Shown here piece by piece: positions 1 to 13,952 of a DNA stretch of 64,000 nt (its first letter is position 1; every line of letters begins with the position of its first letter). The stretch comes from Lethocerus indicus (Eukaryota > Arthropoda > Insecta > Hemiptera > Belostomatidae): contig JACDQD010000103.1 of assembly GCA_019843655.1 (NCBI GenBank), positions 12,089,501 to 12,153,500 on the forward strand. Reading direction: 5' to 3'. The notes under the pieces were generated by a model. That model did no database searches. It was given only the letters and a program-made list of their open reading frames with translations, and was not told the DNA's origin. A program made the translations under genes and the position numbers.

Positions 1-3000
1 TTGATATAATTGAAAGGAATCTGTCATTGGACGAAAGCTCCATTTGAAAGTCATCGATCTACTGTCACGTTGCTGATAACTAATCTGGGACTCATTAATT
101 CACTTTTTAAAAGTGTAATCAGAATAAGTAAAAGTTATAATGGCTGGTTAAGAGACGGCGTTATCGTCTAGAATAGTCCTTATTCCGGAGATTTTATAAT
201 GATACATACATGATATATAATTTATTTATTTACACTTTCCTACTACAAATTTTCCTGGTCGTTCTGTAAAGTGTGTTACTATTAAATCTAAAAATTCCAA
301 AATTGAATATCTTAGAAGAATTGAAGGTCTTAATGATTATATTTAATGTTTTTACAATAACTATTGTTAATTTTTTTATATCGCAAGTACCAGAATGACG
401 ATACCACACTTGTCAAGAATGTACGGTCTGATTTTCCACTGCATTTGCTCATATTACAAAAAACATGACTAACTGCAAAAAACGTCATTGATATCGAAAC
501 AATCTTCCCTTGAACATGTTTTTTGTATATCTGCTGGACAGTCGCCGACGATTGCAGATATTGGAACCGGGGTTTCACTGTATTGTTCATTGCGATTCCG
601 CGTTTCCGAATATTCGATAAGCTCGAGGGGGAAAATCAAGGAAAAAAAAACATGAAATATCGATGGGAATTGGAAATTTTCCTTCTTCCAGGCCGTAAAG
701 AAATTATTCCACTGATGCAGAAAATACGTAAGCTCTCGCGGGGGATTCCAATGATCTGGCATTTGAAATGTGTAACTAAATAACCACAAAAATTTAGTTT
801 ATATAAGGATAGTAGAGAATAAATTTATATTTATATTGGAGAATTCAGGTTGAAATGGTTTGTAATAATTGCTGTGCAAGTTTTAGAGCATGCTATATGT
901 TTTAATGTTTTTAATTACAGTTTAAAAACACAATTTAAGTTCGAGTTGCCGTCTTTTAGAACAGTCGAGAATTCAAATTCAGTTCTATTCGATTAGTTTA
1001 AAATGTTCACTAAATTATCGTAAAATCATGAAATTTGGCCCAGAGTATTGGGCCATATTCAGATAGTTTTTACTATAATTGTTTGCGGGTAAAATTTATG
1101 GAATATGCGATCGTACGTATCGGGAAAAACCTAGCGCGTACCGGGGCGGAATAAGGATTGTTCCACCGGTATCTGTCCGCACCGGAAACTAAGTGGAACA
1201 CTGTATGGAAGTTACTCATCGCCCTGACAATAAAACCCGAATACTATGTTCATAAAAGGAAACGTTACTTTGTAAAAACGGTGTCCTCTTACAAATCAGA
1301 TTGGCGTGTGGCATATGGGCCTCAATCCTCAAAGTGAGGAGAAAATATTATACAAATATTTGTAAAAAAGTGTATTAAAAATGGGGTAAGTTGGGTACGT
1401 TGCACCGTTTCTGAAAGAAAACTTAATTACTGCATCGAAAGATGCGGGACTTTCGGATCTTGCAAGAGCGTTGAGTAATTTCAAAGGCGTTTATTTTTTC
1501 GCTCCCGCGAATTCAAACAATTTTGAATATGAGACCGAATATTTTTTAGGGACTCTGAGGTTCTTTGTGGGGTTTTTTTTCCTGATTTCTGAATATCTCA
1601 AGATTGTCCGTCCTATGATGGGCGCCTAAATCAAGTTGTATACGATATTGTATTGGAAATTATTTGATACGTTGAACGGCATTTGATACCGTGTCATTAT
1701 CAGTATCCAGAAATATGACAATGACATATGGAAATAAGTTAATAACAATGAATAGATATTTAATTGTTTGTTTGGTTATGAACTTTTTAAATGAACTAAC
1801 TGTTACGTTTGTGTTTTACGAGATTTTATAAGAGTTTATTACTCGGTGATGAGCTATACAATCTAATGTTAAGCTTCTGTTTCAAATCGGTGGTCATTCT
1901 AATTTTTTTTCTTAACCACGATTTAGTTTGTTTCAAGGTCTATTAAAGTCTATTTCTATCGGTTCTGAATGGTTAATGCACCGGCACTATAAGCCTAGAA
2001 AGGATGACGAAGGGGGCGGCTGGATGTCCGGTTGAGACATCCGACATCCTCGGGACGTGCCCGGCAGCGTAAAATTCAACTCTCTTCAATGCCCTTTTGA
2101 AAAATTATAATTTTAAATCTATTTTAAGCTTATTTTTTTCCAGCACACTCGGTTGGACATATAAATTTATTATTCCACAGAAAATGGGTGACGATCCAGT
2201 ACACCACCGTATTGTAAAGCTTACTAATTTTGTGGGAGAAAGCTACTGAAGATTGTGAGAACTCGGAATCGGTATAAAACGGTGTTTTACTCCATTTTTG
2301 TATCCAATCCACGATTTTCTGTACAACTTAATATTGTTTTAGAATTAAAATTATTGGTGAATCCAAGCAACAGTGTCTGCAGATCGTATCCTTTCGCAAT
2401 TTTTTAACAAAAAAATCTAGAAGTATATTGCGTGAGATCCACAGATCTCATTCAAATTCTGAGACAGATCTAACTTCTCTGCTGAATCCGTTGAAATGAT
2501 GTTAACTGAGCATCAACTGTAATAAACAAACGGAAGATGATAATTAAAAGAGTCGCCGCATCGCTTATTTGGGTCAAATGAGATAGGATGATTCTTATCT
2601 CTGGACCACAAACAGCGATAAGGTGCATTTATAGGTGTTTAATTGTAGGCGGGTTGCGTAACTAGGAAAATATAGGAAGTTGTTTCTGAAACGTTGTTCC
2701 ACGCTTGTACAATATTTATATTAATTTCGATGAAATTTTAGTCGTTTCATCATTTAGTTTGTTCGAAACTATTCAAAATGTATTTCATTATTATTCTTAA
2801 AGACAAATTACAGTTTATAAAAATATCGTAACAACAACAATTTATGTAATACTTCAATTATAGAATGGAATATAGAATTAGAACAATATATAGTTTTAAA
2901 AAGGCCTATTTTATATTAATGTATACCTAACAATATGTTCTAATAAAATGTTTCTTACATTTGATTTCATATTGCGAAACGCGCCCACCTTTAGAACCTT

Positions 3001-6000
3001 ATTTCCTGAGAATCTCGACTTTCGATTTTGTGCCTATTTCCTATAAACTGCACCATTCATGGCAACTGTAGATCGAGCGATAGCGCGATTCACCGTTGAA
3101 TATTAAAAAGTAAAAGCGAAAGGTTCCGATTAGCGATTGAACGGGAAATATCGTCGGGAAATATATTGGCACACAGGATGGATCGCGAAAGCCGCAACGA
3201 GAAGATCGTTAATGAATCAACTTCGTGGAAAAATTATGATTACAATGAATACGACATTAAATTTCAATAGAATACTCAATCTAAACCTTGTATACACAAG
3301 TGCGGAGAATAAGTAGAATCATTTTTTTTCAAGAAAATTGTTTTTCCCATTCGACATATCGAAATTTTATACGGTCGAAATGCGCATAAACCTATAAATT
3401 CACAAAAGAAAGCCTGCTTTGAGTCATTATGTGTTGTGTTCAACATAGAATCAAAGACAATCTCAGTACCCATCATATAATCGTATTGTATGTAACTACG
3501 AAGTGCTTCAATAAAATTTACCAACTATATGGAGCGCGATATTTGCATCGGCATTATTATTCATCTCACGGGTTAACAATTCGCATAAGTATAATATTGA
3601 TGTTCACTTTTCTCATTTGTATGCCACGATATTGCAACTCGATACAGTCGGATTGAATGTGTCACCGGAGAACAAGAAATAATCCGGAAACAATTAAGGT
3701 CAGATAAGACGAGTTACATAATTCTAATGTGTAAGTAAACTCATTTTTTTCAGGAGATACCCCAATAATTTCAGTGTTGTGCGCGCAAACAACACGCAAC
3801 AATTTCGTGACTTTCCACGTGACAGTCATTTTTGTGAAATCCCCGAAGAGAGCAGTGATATTCAACCAGCTCCACTCGGGTGGGAGTAGGAGCCTCTCAG
3901 CTGAGCGTGACTACCCAGTCACGTGGGTCTATTCCGATATCCTCTGTCTGCCTGTTCAGGATGGAATAATTCAACCATCCACGATTTTATACTTATATTT
4001 TTTTGTTTTTAGCTTTATTTGGTCAAGTACAACGTCGTTTTTCTAGAGGCGTTAATGAGTTTAAAGATATAATCTGAATATACTGGTATACAGCGAGATT
4101 ACTAATCATTTGAATCATACTATTATACCACTATATACTTATAATATTCAATGTTAATAACTTTAATTGGAGGTTAAAGGCATTTTTCGTTAATCTTTCT
4201 ATCAAGAAGTGCCAGTATCAATCCGCTAATATTGTATATAAGTTCATCGGCATGTCTCAAAAATGGTAGGTCAGACAGCAGATCTATAAAACGTTATTGC
4301 AGAATATGTTGTTAATCGTAAGAAATGAGCATAAGGAAGGAGCATAATTGCTGAGTGACGGATCCAACTATAGAAATTGAACTAAGCCTTGGTTATATCA
4401 GAACGCGCGACAGACAAATTGCAGGGGAATTACGGACTGGAACAGATATTTCCCTTTGAGAAAGTCCAGATATATAGGCTGTTAAATTCTCTCAAAGGTC
4501 TGTTTTTCAAACTAAATTTACGCAAAACGTAATCCGAAGCATACTGCAAAGAGTACACTAGACTAAATGTAAACAGAAATCGGTATTTTTATGATGCTAA
4601 AGCTGATGTAGTCGCTTGTATTTAGGCTTCAACTAGAACATAAATTTTATTGATGTATTTTTTATTGTTTTTTATAATGTACAACAGAGTTATACTGACT
4701 GATAAAAACTGTGAAGGGGTATCATCGTCATCCACTTCACCTTGTGTGCGAGAATCATCTAGTTTTGTATCTCTTCTAGTACCTTGTTATTGTTCTTCAT
4801 ATATTCCTTTCAGAAAACGAGAGGGGCAAGAATTTTTTGAAAATAAAATTTGCATCAAGGGGGTATTTATTTTTAATCAAGCAGTTAAAAATGGGTGTAT
4901 ATCTTAATGTTGGGACGGCAATAAATCTCGATTTGCTCATGGGCCGATGGCTCATGGGTGTTATTCAAGTTGGTCGGCCGGTTAAATGTGAATTTCTTAA
5001 ATTGACATTAATTTATAGTATGATTGCTCAACACTTAATATTGAGATTAATACCGTCGAGTATAACTCTTCGTTCGGCGACCGTGAAAAAACAAAACAAA
5101 ATTTGACTTTCAGCCAGGGAAATGCGGAATTTATGTTTAACGTATCCCGTTTTCTGTTTATTTCGTTGGCGAATTTATAAAATTTATGGCGTTTTTCTTT
5201 GAAGCCCGTTTATGTACTAATAGCTGGAGGAATATATTCCGCGCATTTCATAATTCAAACAATAACGAATGTTAAATTTATATTTTGTCATATTTCTTCC
5301 GTTCGATGACGTTTCAGTGACACTCTTCAGAGGAAAAAATACTTATGAGGTTTCTTTATTACTTGCGTATTTAAGAATTTTTAAAGTGTGACCAGATAAA
5401 TCTGTTAGACAAATCTGCCTCTTCGTCCTTTAGATCGGTAATAATAGTATGTTTCCACTGTTCCCTACAGTCAATATTGAAAATCAATATTATTAAGTCC
5501 GGGTACAACCTTCTGTACTAGTTTAGGGTTCCATAAAATGAATTTTATGTACTCATTTTAATAAAAAAGAACTGTTTTCCACCGGTGTGGAACGCCAATA
5601 CAATTAAAAATGCATTAGATTTTAATTCTATAGTGTTCTATCTATTATTCAATTGGTTCAAGAAATATATCTGAATTTCTTCAGATTTTACGAGCTGCCG
5701 CATACTACTAAATTAATCATAAAATTATAACAATAAAACCGAGTGCAGCGTTACAGTTATATCATTCGCACCGTATGAATATTTCCTACACTTTTTCATG
5801 CAATTATAACTCAGTTTCGTTATCGTGGCGCAGCATAAACAGGCCGGTTCGGATTTCCATCGGCGTAACTGAATCGGCCGATTAATGTGCTGAATGCATC
5901 TGAATGGCAAGGCGCGGTGAACAAACAAGTCATCCCCCTATCAGCTGACCGGATATCGGATCTAATAGCGACCTGTGTGGTTATGAATGTTATACCAGCA

Positions 6001-6811
6001 TATTATCTACAATATGTATATAATTAAACTATATACAGTCACAACGTCTTGGTAGTACCAATCTCTCGGCCACTACATTAAACCGTCACAAAAAACCTGG
6101 TGCCTTCCAAGACTTATAACAGGTCTTAACTTTAAACATGCCATAAATATGAGGTGTCGAAAAATAATATTGAAAAAACAATATTACTTAAGGTAGTGCT
6201 TGGAGAATGCACGACACAACTTGCACTTCTGAAATTTATAATCAAATAAACGTTTAATTAGTAATTCAGTGAATTTCTGAGGCAGTTGCCTCACTAGTTT
6301 TGGCCAAACGCGAAGAAAAACCTTCACAGTGATAACAATTATTATCTTCAAATAAATGATGTAGATAATATGAACCGGTCTTTTATCTTCTGACATAATT
6401 TAATACGAAATCAGGAAACTCATCTTGAGATACACAAAGTCGATAAAGATACGGTCCGGATGAATTATTAATATCCTTGGACTCGAAACAAATCCGAGTC
6501 GGCGTATCCGATTTCAGATCCCGCAATCGTAGAACCATTACGGGAGAATATAAATTGATGTAATTAATAGTAATTAGACTATTGTAAATGTAAATTTATA
6601 ACGCTTATATACCTATTCTTCGGCCTTTTTCTGTATAATTAATAAACTTTTTCCATTGAAGAAGGTTCGTTTTATACATTAATGATGCGCCCGACCTTGT
6701 GGAATTAACAGCGCGTCGCTTGTTTCCAATGCGTGACGCGTTACGTGCTGAGGAAGGAAATTAAAACTGATTCTATAATTTATTACTTTTCGGTTTAAAA
6801 TTCTCCATAAT
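1..6811. other. AT-rich region without a recognisable gene
   Basis: I see no gene here. Open frames are short (at most 106 codons), overlap on both strands and carry no motif I recognise. Small local structures only: GGATGTC at 2022-2028 is the inverted complement of GACATCC at 2036-2042, which is repeated directly at 2043-2049. An 8-bp inverted repeat (TAATATTG/CAATATTA) lies near 6165-6187. Intergenic or intronic origin cannot be told apart from the sequence. Confidence 0.6.
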
Positions 6812-6914
6812 AACAATTGTCTAGGAAAAGACAAAACCGGCGAGAGGAGATAGAAGAACACGAAATCTACGGTATTCCAACCCCTCGCAGACCACAAAAC
6901 AGGTATTCTGAACT
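6812..6914 (+). repeat. Family A fold-back repeat, copy 1 (right end only)
   Basis: This segment matches the right half of the dispersed repeat seen most completely at 15551-15820. It contains the reverse complement of the left arm found in the other copies (the ...CTAGnAAAAGnCAAA...GCGAGAGGAGA... stretch), then CGAAATCTACGGTATTCCA at 6861-6879. The tail ACCACAAAACAGGTATTCTGAAC is shared with copies 2 and 3. The left half is absent, so this is a truncated copy. It lacks coding capacity. The nature of the element is inferred from copy comparison within this window only. Confidence 0.7.
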
Positions 6915-8034
6915 ATGTTCTGTTTGTTACGATCCACAATAAAAAAATCAAAAAACAGTCAGTCCTTTGAATATGAACGCTAATCGAAGTATGCATTGGC
7001 CTAAGTGACACGTAACAATCGCTTCCTCTCGCTCTGAAGTTACGATTGTAGTTTTCGTGATTGAGCTATAAAAGAAAGCTCATTACGAAGGGGAATAGTC
7101 CCCATTGAATACAAACAAGAATCGTCGGTCAATGTCCTTAACTTAAAAATATATGGCGCAATTTCGCCAGATAGGAATGGTGAAGCTGACGCGAAATTAC
7201 AGTCGATATCCGGTGAACAGACCACCAGCATGCATCACGATTGTGCTCGTGGGAGAGGGCACGTTATAAATCAATCCGCTTTTCTAATTTCCTCGTAATT
7301 TGCAATTTAATAGCGCCTCGTTCAACATATGCAAGATGTCTGCGGTTGCATCGTTGGCAACAGCTGCCAAAGGCACTGGCAATACTTGTCATTCCTAAGG
7401 AAATGGTACAAGACCGAGTGGCGTCTAGACGGATCTCTCACGCTGATTAATGGGAATTTAATTGCAATTTAAATTACTCTTCGACTTATAATAATCAAAA
7501 ACAATTCTGTCGACCTTAATTGAATTATTAATATTTGCGGTGTTGACTGTTTATTCAGTGGTTTTTAATCGAACCTCAAGTTGGACAAAATCTCACTGAA
7601 CTGTTACTGAATAATGTGTACCTAATGGACGCTATTTGGCCGAAAAATTTGGAGCTCTCTGTTTTAATTGCAAAAAGAATGTTTCCCTGCCTTAGCGATT
7701 CGCCTTAAGATATAATAAGGCCGATGTTAGATTTAGAAACGAGGAAAAGTGTGCAAGCAACAGGAATGAACCTACTGTTAGTTCAGAGGTTAGGTGAATG
7801 TAGTATTGAGAAAGTGTACTAATTTACTGATTTTTTAATGATAATTTACTGATTTACTAATTTACAAGACGAAACCGGTTTATAACGGTTGACTGGAATA
7901 AAATTGTACGGGTTACTTTTGACAAAGTGGGATATGATTTCCCTGTAAATATGAATTGAAAACCGCCTCAAGATCCAGACAGATGAAAAGACTGTTTGGA
8001 AATCGAATTGAACTCCGGTCTAAACAACCGGCCG
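6915..8034. other. No recognisable gene
   Basis: Mixed AT-rich sequence between the first family A fragment and a GC-rich patch. The open frames (7040-7231 minus, 7241-7450 plus) are under 75 codons and resemble no family I know. Confidence 0.55.
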
Positions 8035-8280
8035 TAACGGTTATCGTCTAATTGGCAGTTCCTTTTCCTCGTCGGATCACGTTTGTGGGCCGCTTATTGT
8101 CTCTGTTTGTCCGCCGGTCGGGCCCAATCTCGCCGGGGCCGATAGAGACGGCTCCGTTCACAACAAACAGGCGCCCGTCTTGCTGACGGGGCGCGATTCA
8201 GAGGGCGTAGAACCCGCCATTATTACCCTGCATTTCCGTCAACTCCAGGAATTAACTTCCTGGTCGACCGGATGAATCAT
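8035..8280. other. GC- and CpG-rich patch with two hairpins
   Basis: This patch is clearly richer in G, C and CpG than its surroundings. It holds two strong inverted repeats. GCGCCCGTC (8171-8179) pairs with GACGGGGCGC (8185-8194) around a 5-nt loop with one bulged G. CCAGGAA (8245-8251) pairs perfectly with TTCCTGG (8257-8263). It lies about 230 bp upstream of the Jockey-like reverse-transcriptase remnant, so it could be part of that insertion, a CpG island or a structured element. A minus-strand frame of about 48 codons is open here but is not recognised. Confidence 0.4.
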
Positions 8281-8379
8281 CACTTTCATGTATTTAAAAT
8301 TACGACCGTGCACTTGTTCGGAATACTGTCCATCCCGCAAGAGAACCAACGGCCCCAGCTCATGAACATGAATATGATG

Positions 8380-9215
8380 ATATGGTTATCCAATATTTAA
8401 AGGGGCAAACCAAATACTTCGAACCAACAGGGAGAATCCCTTCTCACGAGACACTCGATATTATTTTCATAAACTTCTCCCTTAAGGTGAATCCCCTTCC
8501 TTGCTTCCTATGCAGACGACAAAGCTGTACTCTCTACAAACTCAGATCCTTACTTAGCATCACATTCCCTGCAAGAACACCTCTCCCTCATAGAAAGCTG
8601 GTCCAGGAAATGGAGGATAAAATTTAATTGCCAAAAAAGTTTTCATGTTACTTTTACTTCGAGAAGAGCAACTTGTCCCCCCTTTTTTGCTGAACCGGTC
8701 CCAACTTCCTATTGAAAATCAAGTGCGGTACTTGGGACTACTCTTAGACAGAAGATTGACACGGAACCCGCATACAAGACTGAAACGTACAGAAACGAAA
8801 CGACGCTACAAATTACTACTAAGACTCCTCGACTACAGATCTAAACTATCACTCTCAAACAAATTATTAATTTACAACTGCGTACTGAAACTTATTTGGG
8901 CTTACGGAATCGAACTGTGGGGATCCATCAAGCCGTCTAATTCTTGAAGACTCCAATCCTTGCAATCCATAATCCTTCGAAAAATTACCAACGCTTTCCT
9001 CGCTTCACCTTCCCGAAAATCCCGTGCGTCGCCTATAGCGCAGATGGCTACACGATTTCCTTACGACCTGAGTAAGGGCAGGAGCGGGAGTACCATCATT
9101 GGGTGGCTTCTTCTTCAAGAGTTCAGTGGGTGAGTGTAAAGTTAGAGCACTGACACTAGATACAATCTAAAAAAAATTGTAGTTGCGACTATACAAATAA
9201 ATTGAAAACAAAAAA
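8380..9215 (+). mobile_element. Jockey-like non-LTR retrotransposon, 5'-truncated and decayed
   Basis: This is the 3' part of a LINE of the Jockey group. It contains the end of the reverse-transcriptase domain, a short downstream tail and an AT-rich 3' end with AATAAA-like signals (around 9196-9215). Strong 5' truncation is usual for this type. The coding part is described separately. The exact boundaries are uncertain because I found no target-site duplication; the 5' limit is where protein similarity fades and the 3' limit is the A-rich stretch. The orientation is given by the reverse transcriptase. A second, unrelated-age remnant of the same group lies at 39146-39295 on the other strand. 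Confidence 0.75.
8491..9133 (+). pseudogene. Jockey-type reverse transcriptase, C-terminal part, frameshifted
   Basis: The catalytic YADD box is encoded at 8509-8520, preceded by NPFLAS, and continues in the same frame through SLQEHLSLIESWSRKWRIKF. Around the C6-T6 homopolymer near 8680 the homology shifts by one base into the frame that gives IENQVRYLGLLLDRRLT and then LLIYNCVLKLIWAYGIELWG, both hallmarks of the Jockey/LINE reverse-transcriptase thumb. A TGA stop at 8945-8947 interrupts this frame where relatives usually have Arg, consistent with a CGA to TGA change. Similarity resumes as RLQSLQSIILRKITNA before fading. Upstream fingers and palm, and any endonuclease or gag part, are missing. 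It cannot encode an active enzyme. The family call rests on recognised motifs, not on a database search. Confidence 0.85.
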
Positions 9216-12200
9216 GTGAATCCGCGTCATTCCAGACCTTCCAGTTTCAGGACGACCCAAAGCATTTTTAGTTTCAGAGCAAATTTGTAATAACCTCGAC
9301 ACGGATGCGGATCAAAAGCGTGTTATACTAAAGTTCTGCTGAACCTAAGTAATCCGTTTTCTGGTGGGGGGGCAGAAAAATATATTCAGTGGGGATTATT
9401 TTGAAACGTGGAAAAAATCACCATTTTAGTTACAGAGAAATTCGAGTCTTTGAATAAGAAACATCGATTTTCTGTATACACTCATGGAACAACTATGAGA
9501 AGAAAATATGTAAGTATCTCATTTGAAGTTGCACTCTGACTTCATCTTAACATTACTTCTGTTACACAATAATATTGCTGACGAGACATTTGTGGTGGAC
9601 GGGGAGTCCGTTTCGTACCGGTCGGATTCTCACTACGTGCACAATGTGCAATGTAATAAGATTACGCGTTATAAATACCAGATAATAAAATACTGACTGC
9701 GGCGAATAACCGAACACGGTTTAGCTTGAGACCGAATAAGAAATTGAAGGCAGAAAAGTTCTTTATTAGATCGGCGTTGGTAACATTCCAAACGTCCACA
9801 TGCCCCGAAAATACCCTAAAATACGGCCCAAAAATATGCCTAAAATGCGATAATTAAATCAATTAGTTAGTTACTTGGAACTGGAATAATTGGAAATCTA
9901 TCTAAACCAAACCTTACTTCGTCACATCATTAAACTTGTTCAATGGATAGTGATTAATCAAATGCAAATTTTCCTTGAGATATTACAGGTATTTTCTGTA
10001 TTTTTATTATTATTTACATACGTGTGATATTAAATACGTTCTGAGACAGTTCCTCTTCAAATCTATTTTTTGTAATCTGGATAAAATTGTTTACAACACT
10101 TGGTGAATACAGATTGTAACAAAACACCGGATTGTTTAGCACTGTATTGTATGTTTCAGATTGTCGTAAGAACAAACAAATGTATTAGTTTGTAAATTGG
10201 GAAAGGAAATATATCCTTTCATATAGTTCCTCATTTCCTCACTTTCTAATTCATGCTTTCCTTCCGATAAATTCTGAAAAAAGCCACGTAATTTTACGAT
10301 TAGCTTGCTTTTCCTGGACCGAAATTTTCACGCTAAAACAGAGTGTTTCACAAAATTTCCGAGAAAATTCAGTACCGAAGAGACTCATAGGCGCGAATCG
10401 GGCGTTGCGGTCTCTTCCCCCCGGGGTTATTGGAGCGCGTCGGTGAAATTTTTTCTGATACGATGCCAGTATGATATTCAAAAACAAGGTCGATGAAATT
10501 ATTTTCTGCCGATGCATAAGCAATGCATTGTGTACATTATAAATTAACAACCCTTATCGTGGGGTAAGAAAAGTACCCAACACGGCAGCCTGCTGTGTTG
10601 ATCTGGAGTGATCCCCACAGTCTAAGTTGCAACTCGTATAATACAACTAAATACAAAGGGTGGATTATTCTGCCGCTGGTTTCTCCTATTAGGAAGCAAA
10701 TAAAATTCATGAGCATAAGTCTCGGTTACCGGTGCAGTTTACCACTTTTTCGGTCGATATTTAGTAGCCTAATCGGAAACAATTGCGCCGCAAACGTGAT
10801 TCGAGACCGACAATAGTCATACCAATTGTCAAAACCGATATAAACAAGGAAAAAGGAATTGTAAGACGCTCAATAAGACTGATGATTAAGATTTATCAGA
10901 CTGGATTAAATCAGTATTGGTTCACGTTAGTCCCTTCCCGAAATGTGTCTTCTTGTGTCAGCAGTTTTCGGCTTTTCTTTTTGAAATTGATAGTTCTCTA
11001 GACATGTTTTTCATGGTGAATCAACATTATTTTTTTACCGATTACAGCAGTCTCTGCGAGCACGGCAGTCTATCAATCGCGTCGAGATATGGGTAGGAAT
11101 AACAAGCAATAAGAAAAAATGTATCCAGGACCCCAGTTTCAGACGTACAGCCTGTAAATTCAATTATGGACGGAGGACCAATCTACTCGAAATGTTCGCG
11201 CCCGAAGCACACATTAGAGACAAATCCACAACACCCAAACATTAGTAGTCTTGGTTTTACGAAGTATTTCTCGGCAAGTAGATGGGAAACATTAAGCTGA
11301 AGGTGTACTACCAAAGGTTTAATACTAGGTACAGAAGGAATTTCAACATTCAGTTGCAAGTAAACCTTCCCGCCAAAAATACAAAGTCAATGAAGTAAAA
11401 TCCATTTCATTTTTTTATACTTTGGTTCATTCGTTACATTCTTCATTCGTGCATTCACTGACGGCCATTGCGAAGTTGGCGTCGATGAGTCACCAATATT
11501 CAAATCCCGACGTCGCCAAATTAAGGACAAGGACGATAGGAAAAACTCTGGACACGATTGCGCCTGTTGACTGGAAAGGATCCAGTTTGATGCAATATGA
11601 ATTCGGCGCTAATAATTTAGAATTTCGCGTTCCCATTTTTTCAGTAACAATCTCCTAATTTGGAACAACTTAGATCGGATCCAGTTTGGAAATTCTGTCG
11701 TCTAATTAATATTTTTACGACTACAGTGGGAGAAGGAAAGCCGTGCTGGTGATCCCCTTCCAAAAAAGTGCCGGTTCCTGAATTGGATTCATCAGGTATC
11801 CCCTTCTGAAGGATCACGTTAGTGCTTTCAAGTCCTTTTTTGTGCTACTTTGCCTCATGTCTGTTTCTTTCTCATTTTCGCTGCTCGGCAAATCGAAGTG
11901 GACGCGCGGAAGTGGCTAATTATATTGTGGACAAAACGTTGCTGGAGCGCAAATCTGAAGGCGAAATGGGGAAAGAAAATTGCCAGAGTGGCGACTTTTC
12001 ACTTTTTTTTGTATGGAAAGAAATAACTAAAAAGGGGATAAAATTACTACTATTGTAATTAGTTGTTCCCAATTTGTTATCATCGGCAAGTTTCTTGCAC
12101 CCAGTAAATAAAAACTCTGTTATTTAATTATTTGGTGCACGAAAACATAACAAAAAAAATTATTAGCGTCCCATCGCGACTTCCTCGTTCTGTTTATCGT

Positions 12201-13952
12201 CCCGAAAAAAAGAAACAGATGGTCTTAATCTAATCTGCCCAACGGTCCGGTTCCTAGGTCTCTTTTTTCGGATACTTAATGAACCCAACGCGTGATCTCC
12301 ACTATCGATAGAACCGCCTTCCGGGATTTGCGTCTATAAGAATCATAACGAATTCTGCTCGCTCGCAACTCACATTCCTCGCGTTTCTTTCACGACTCTT
12401 AACCTGAGAAATGTCATCGTTCATCTGTAAATTTCGAGGAGGCCCAACCTTATCTTCAGGTTTTATTACTAATTGCATTTGATATGTTATCTGATTTGTG
12501 AATTTGCACACAGCCTTTGAAAAAAAAAACACCCGGTGCACATATTAATCCTGCTTATCCCGATCGATTCATATTACTACTTTCTAATTTTTTCTCCGTA
12601 TTATCATAAAAACCTGCGAATAAATTAAAATATATAATTAAATAAAATTATCGACATCCTAATTACGAATATAAACGGCTGGCCAATGTGCAGTCCTTAC
12701 ACTTGAAGAATAACATAAATATTCGTGCGCAGTACGTTCTATACCTTCCATAAAAATCTCACGTGCAAGCTAATTTCCCTGAATGTTATTTTAAAATTCA
12801 ATCGACGTATACTCTCATTTCATTACACATATGTAAATAATTCATTCATTTGCATCATTCCTTTCTAATTATACGTCTGAATTGTAATAAATTACAATTT
12901 CGAATGTCATTCACCGAGTTATAAAGTCAAGAGACGGTCGGGCATAATTCATAATTTCAAATTAAATCAACCTTCTTCAGGATTGAAGGTCGTACTAGTT
13001 ATCTGGTTCGCGGATCATCAAATATTTCAAGTGGCCTCCTCGTCCAATTTGGGTCGTTCGGTTTGAAATATACACTTACACGTTTTAAACATGAAATCAA
13101 TTTGTATGGGAAGTTTCGAAATTACTGGTAAATTGGCGTAATGAGATTCCAAGCCATTGCAGATCCATAACCTATGTTTTTGGTTATAGAAAAGTGATAT
13201 TTGAGTTCGATATATTTAGGAGGGAGAGGGGCCTGGAGCTTCATCTTACGTGAAAATTAGTTCAGTTGACAAGTCTTTTAGTAATGTATATGCGTAATAA
13301 AATTTATTAAAAAAATATCTATATAACTGAAGAATTTATCGTATATTCCGTGTGAGCAATTGCAGTAGAGATATAGATACACGGACAACATTTTTGATGA
13401 AATTAGGATGAGTATCATTGCAGATTGGTAATGTTTTATAGATGGATGAACGGGATGAACGGGGAGTGTGAATGATCAGTGAACCCTGCTGGTGGCGATT
13501 CACCGGAATATTACTAACCTCATCGTTACATCAGAGTTCCGCGAAGAATCTTTTTTCTTCTTGTTCTCCTAAAGCTGAGGGCAAGGTTTCGGCGAACCCA
13601 TTAGTCCTGTTCCAGCCTCCACCTTTCACCGGTTTCTCAGTCACAATTAAAATAGGATATCGGTAATAGAATTAATTATAATAATAGAAAAATCACGGCT
13701 GCCCAATTTGGCGTAAACAGCGTCACGCTTTTCAGTAAATGGCCGAAGAATGAATCACGATATTTATATCTTCGGCTCTCCTGGAATTGTACCTTTGGCG
13801 GTTCAAACTAATATTGGTTGGTTTCGCAGGAAACATCGTCCGGGTCTGTTTTCCTCTCATTTTCGAATTATATCATAAGAGTAAAAGAACAGAATATTCA
13901 GATCAGTTGCTATATATTTAACATATTGGGAACCAATAATAACGATGTTACC
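9216..13952. other. No recognisable gene
   Basis: AT-rich sequence with scattered frames below 100 codons on both strands, none with recognisable domains. A pair of similar CCCCTTCC/CCCCTTCT boxes near 11750-11820 and several homopolymer runs are the only local structure noticed. Confidence 0.55.

Noticed and set aside
4247..4580. Possible Tc1-like helix-turn-helix remnant (DRQIAGELRTGTDIS)
   Set aside because: Only a short stretch is suggestive, several stops interrupt it, and no DDE motif or terminal repeats were found.
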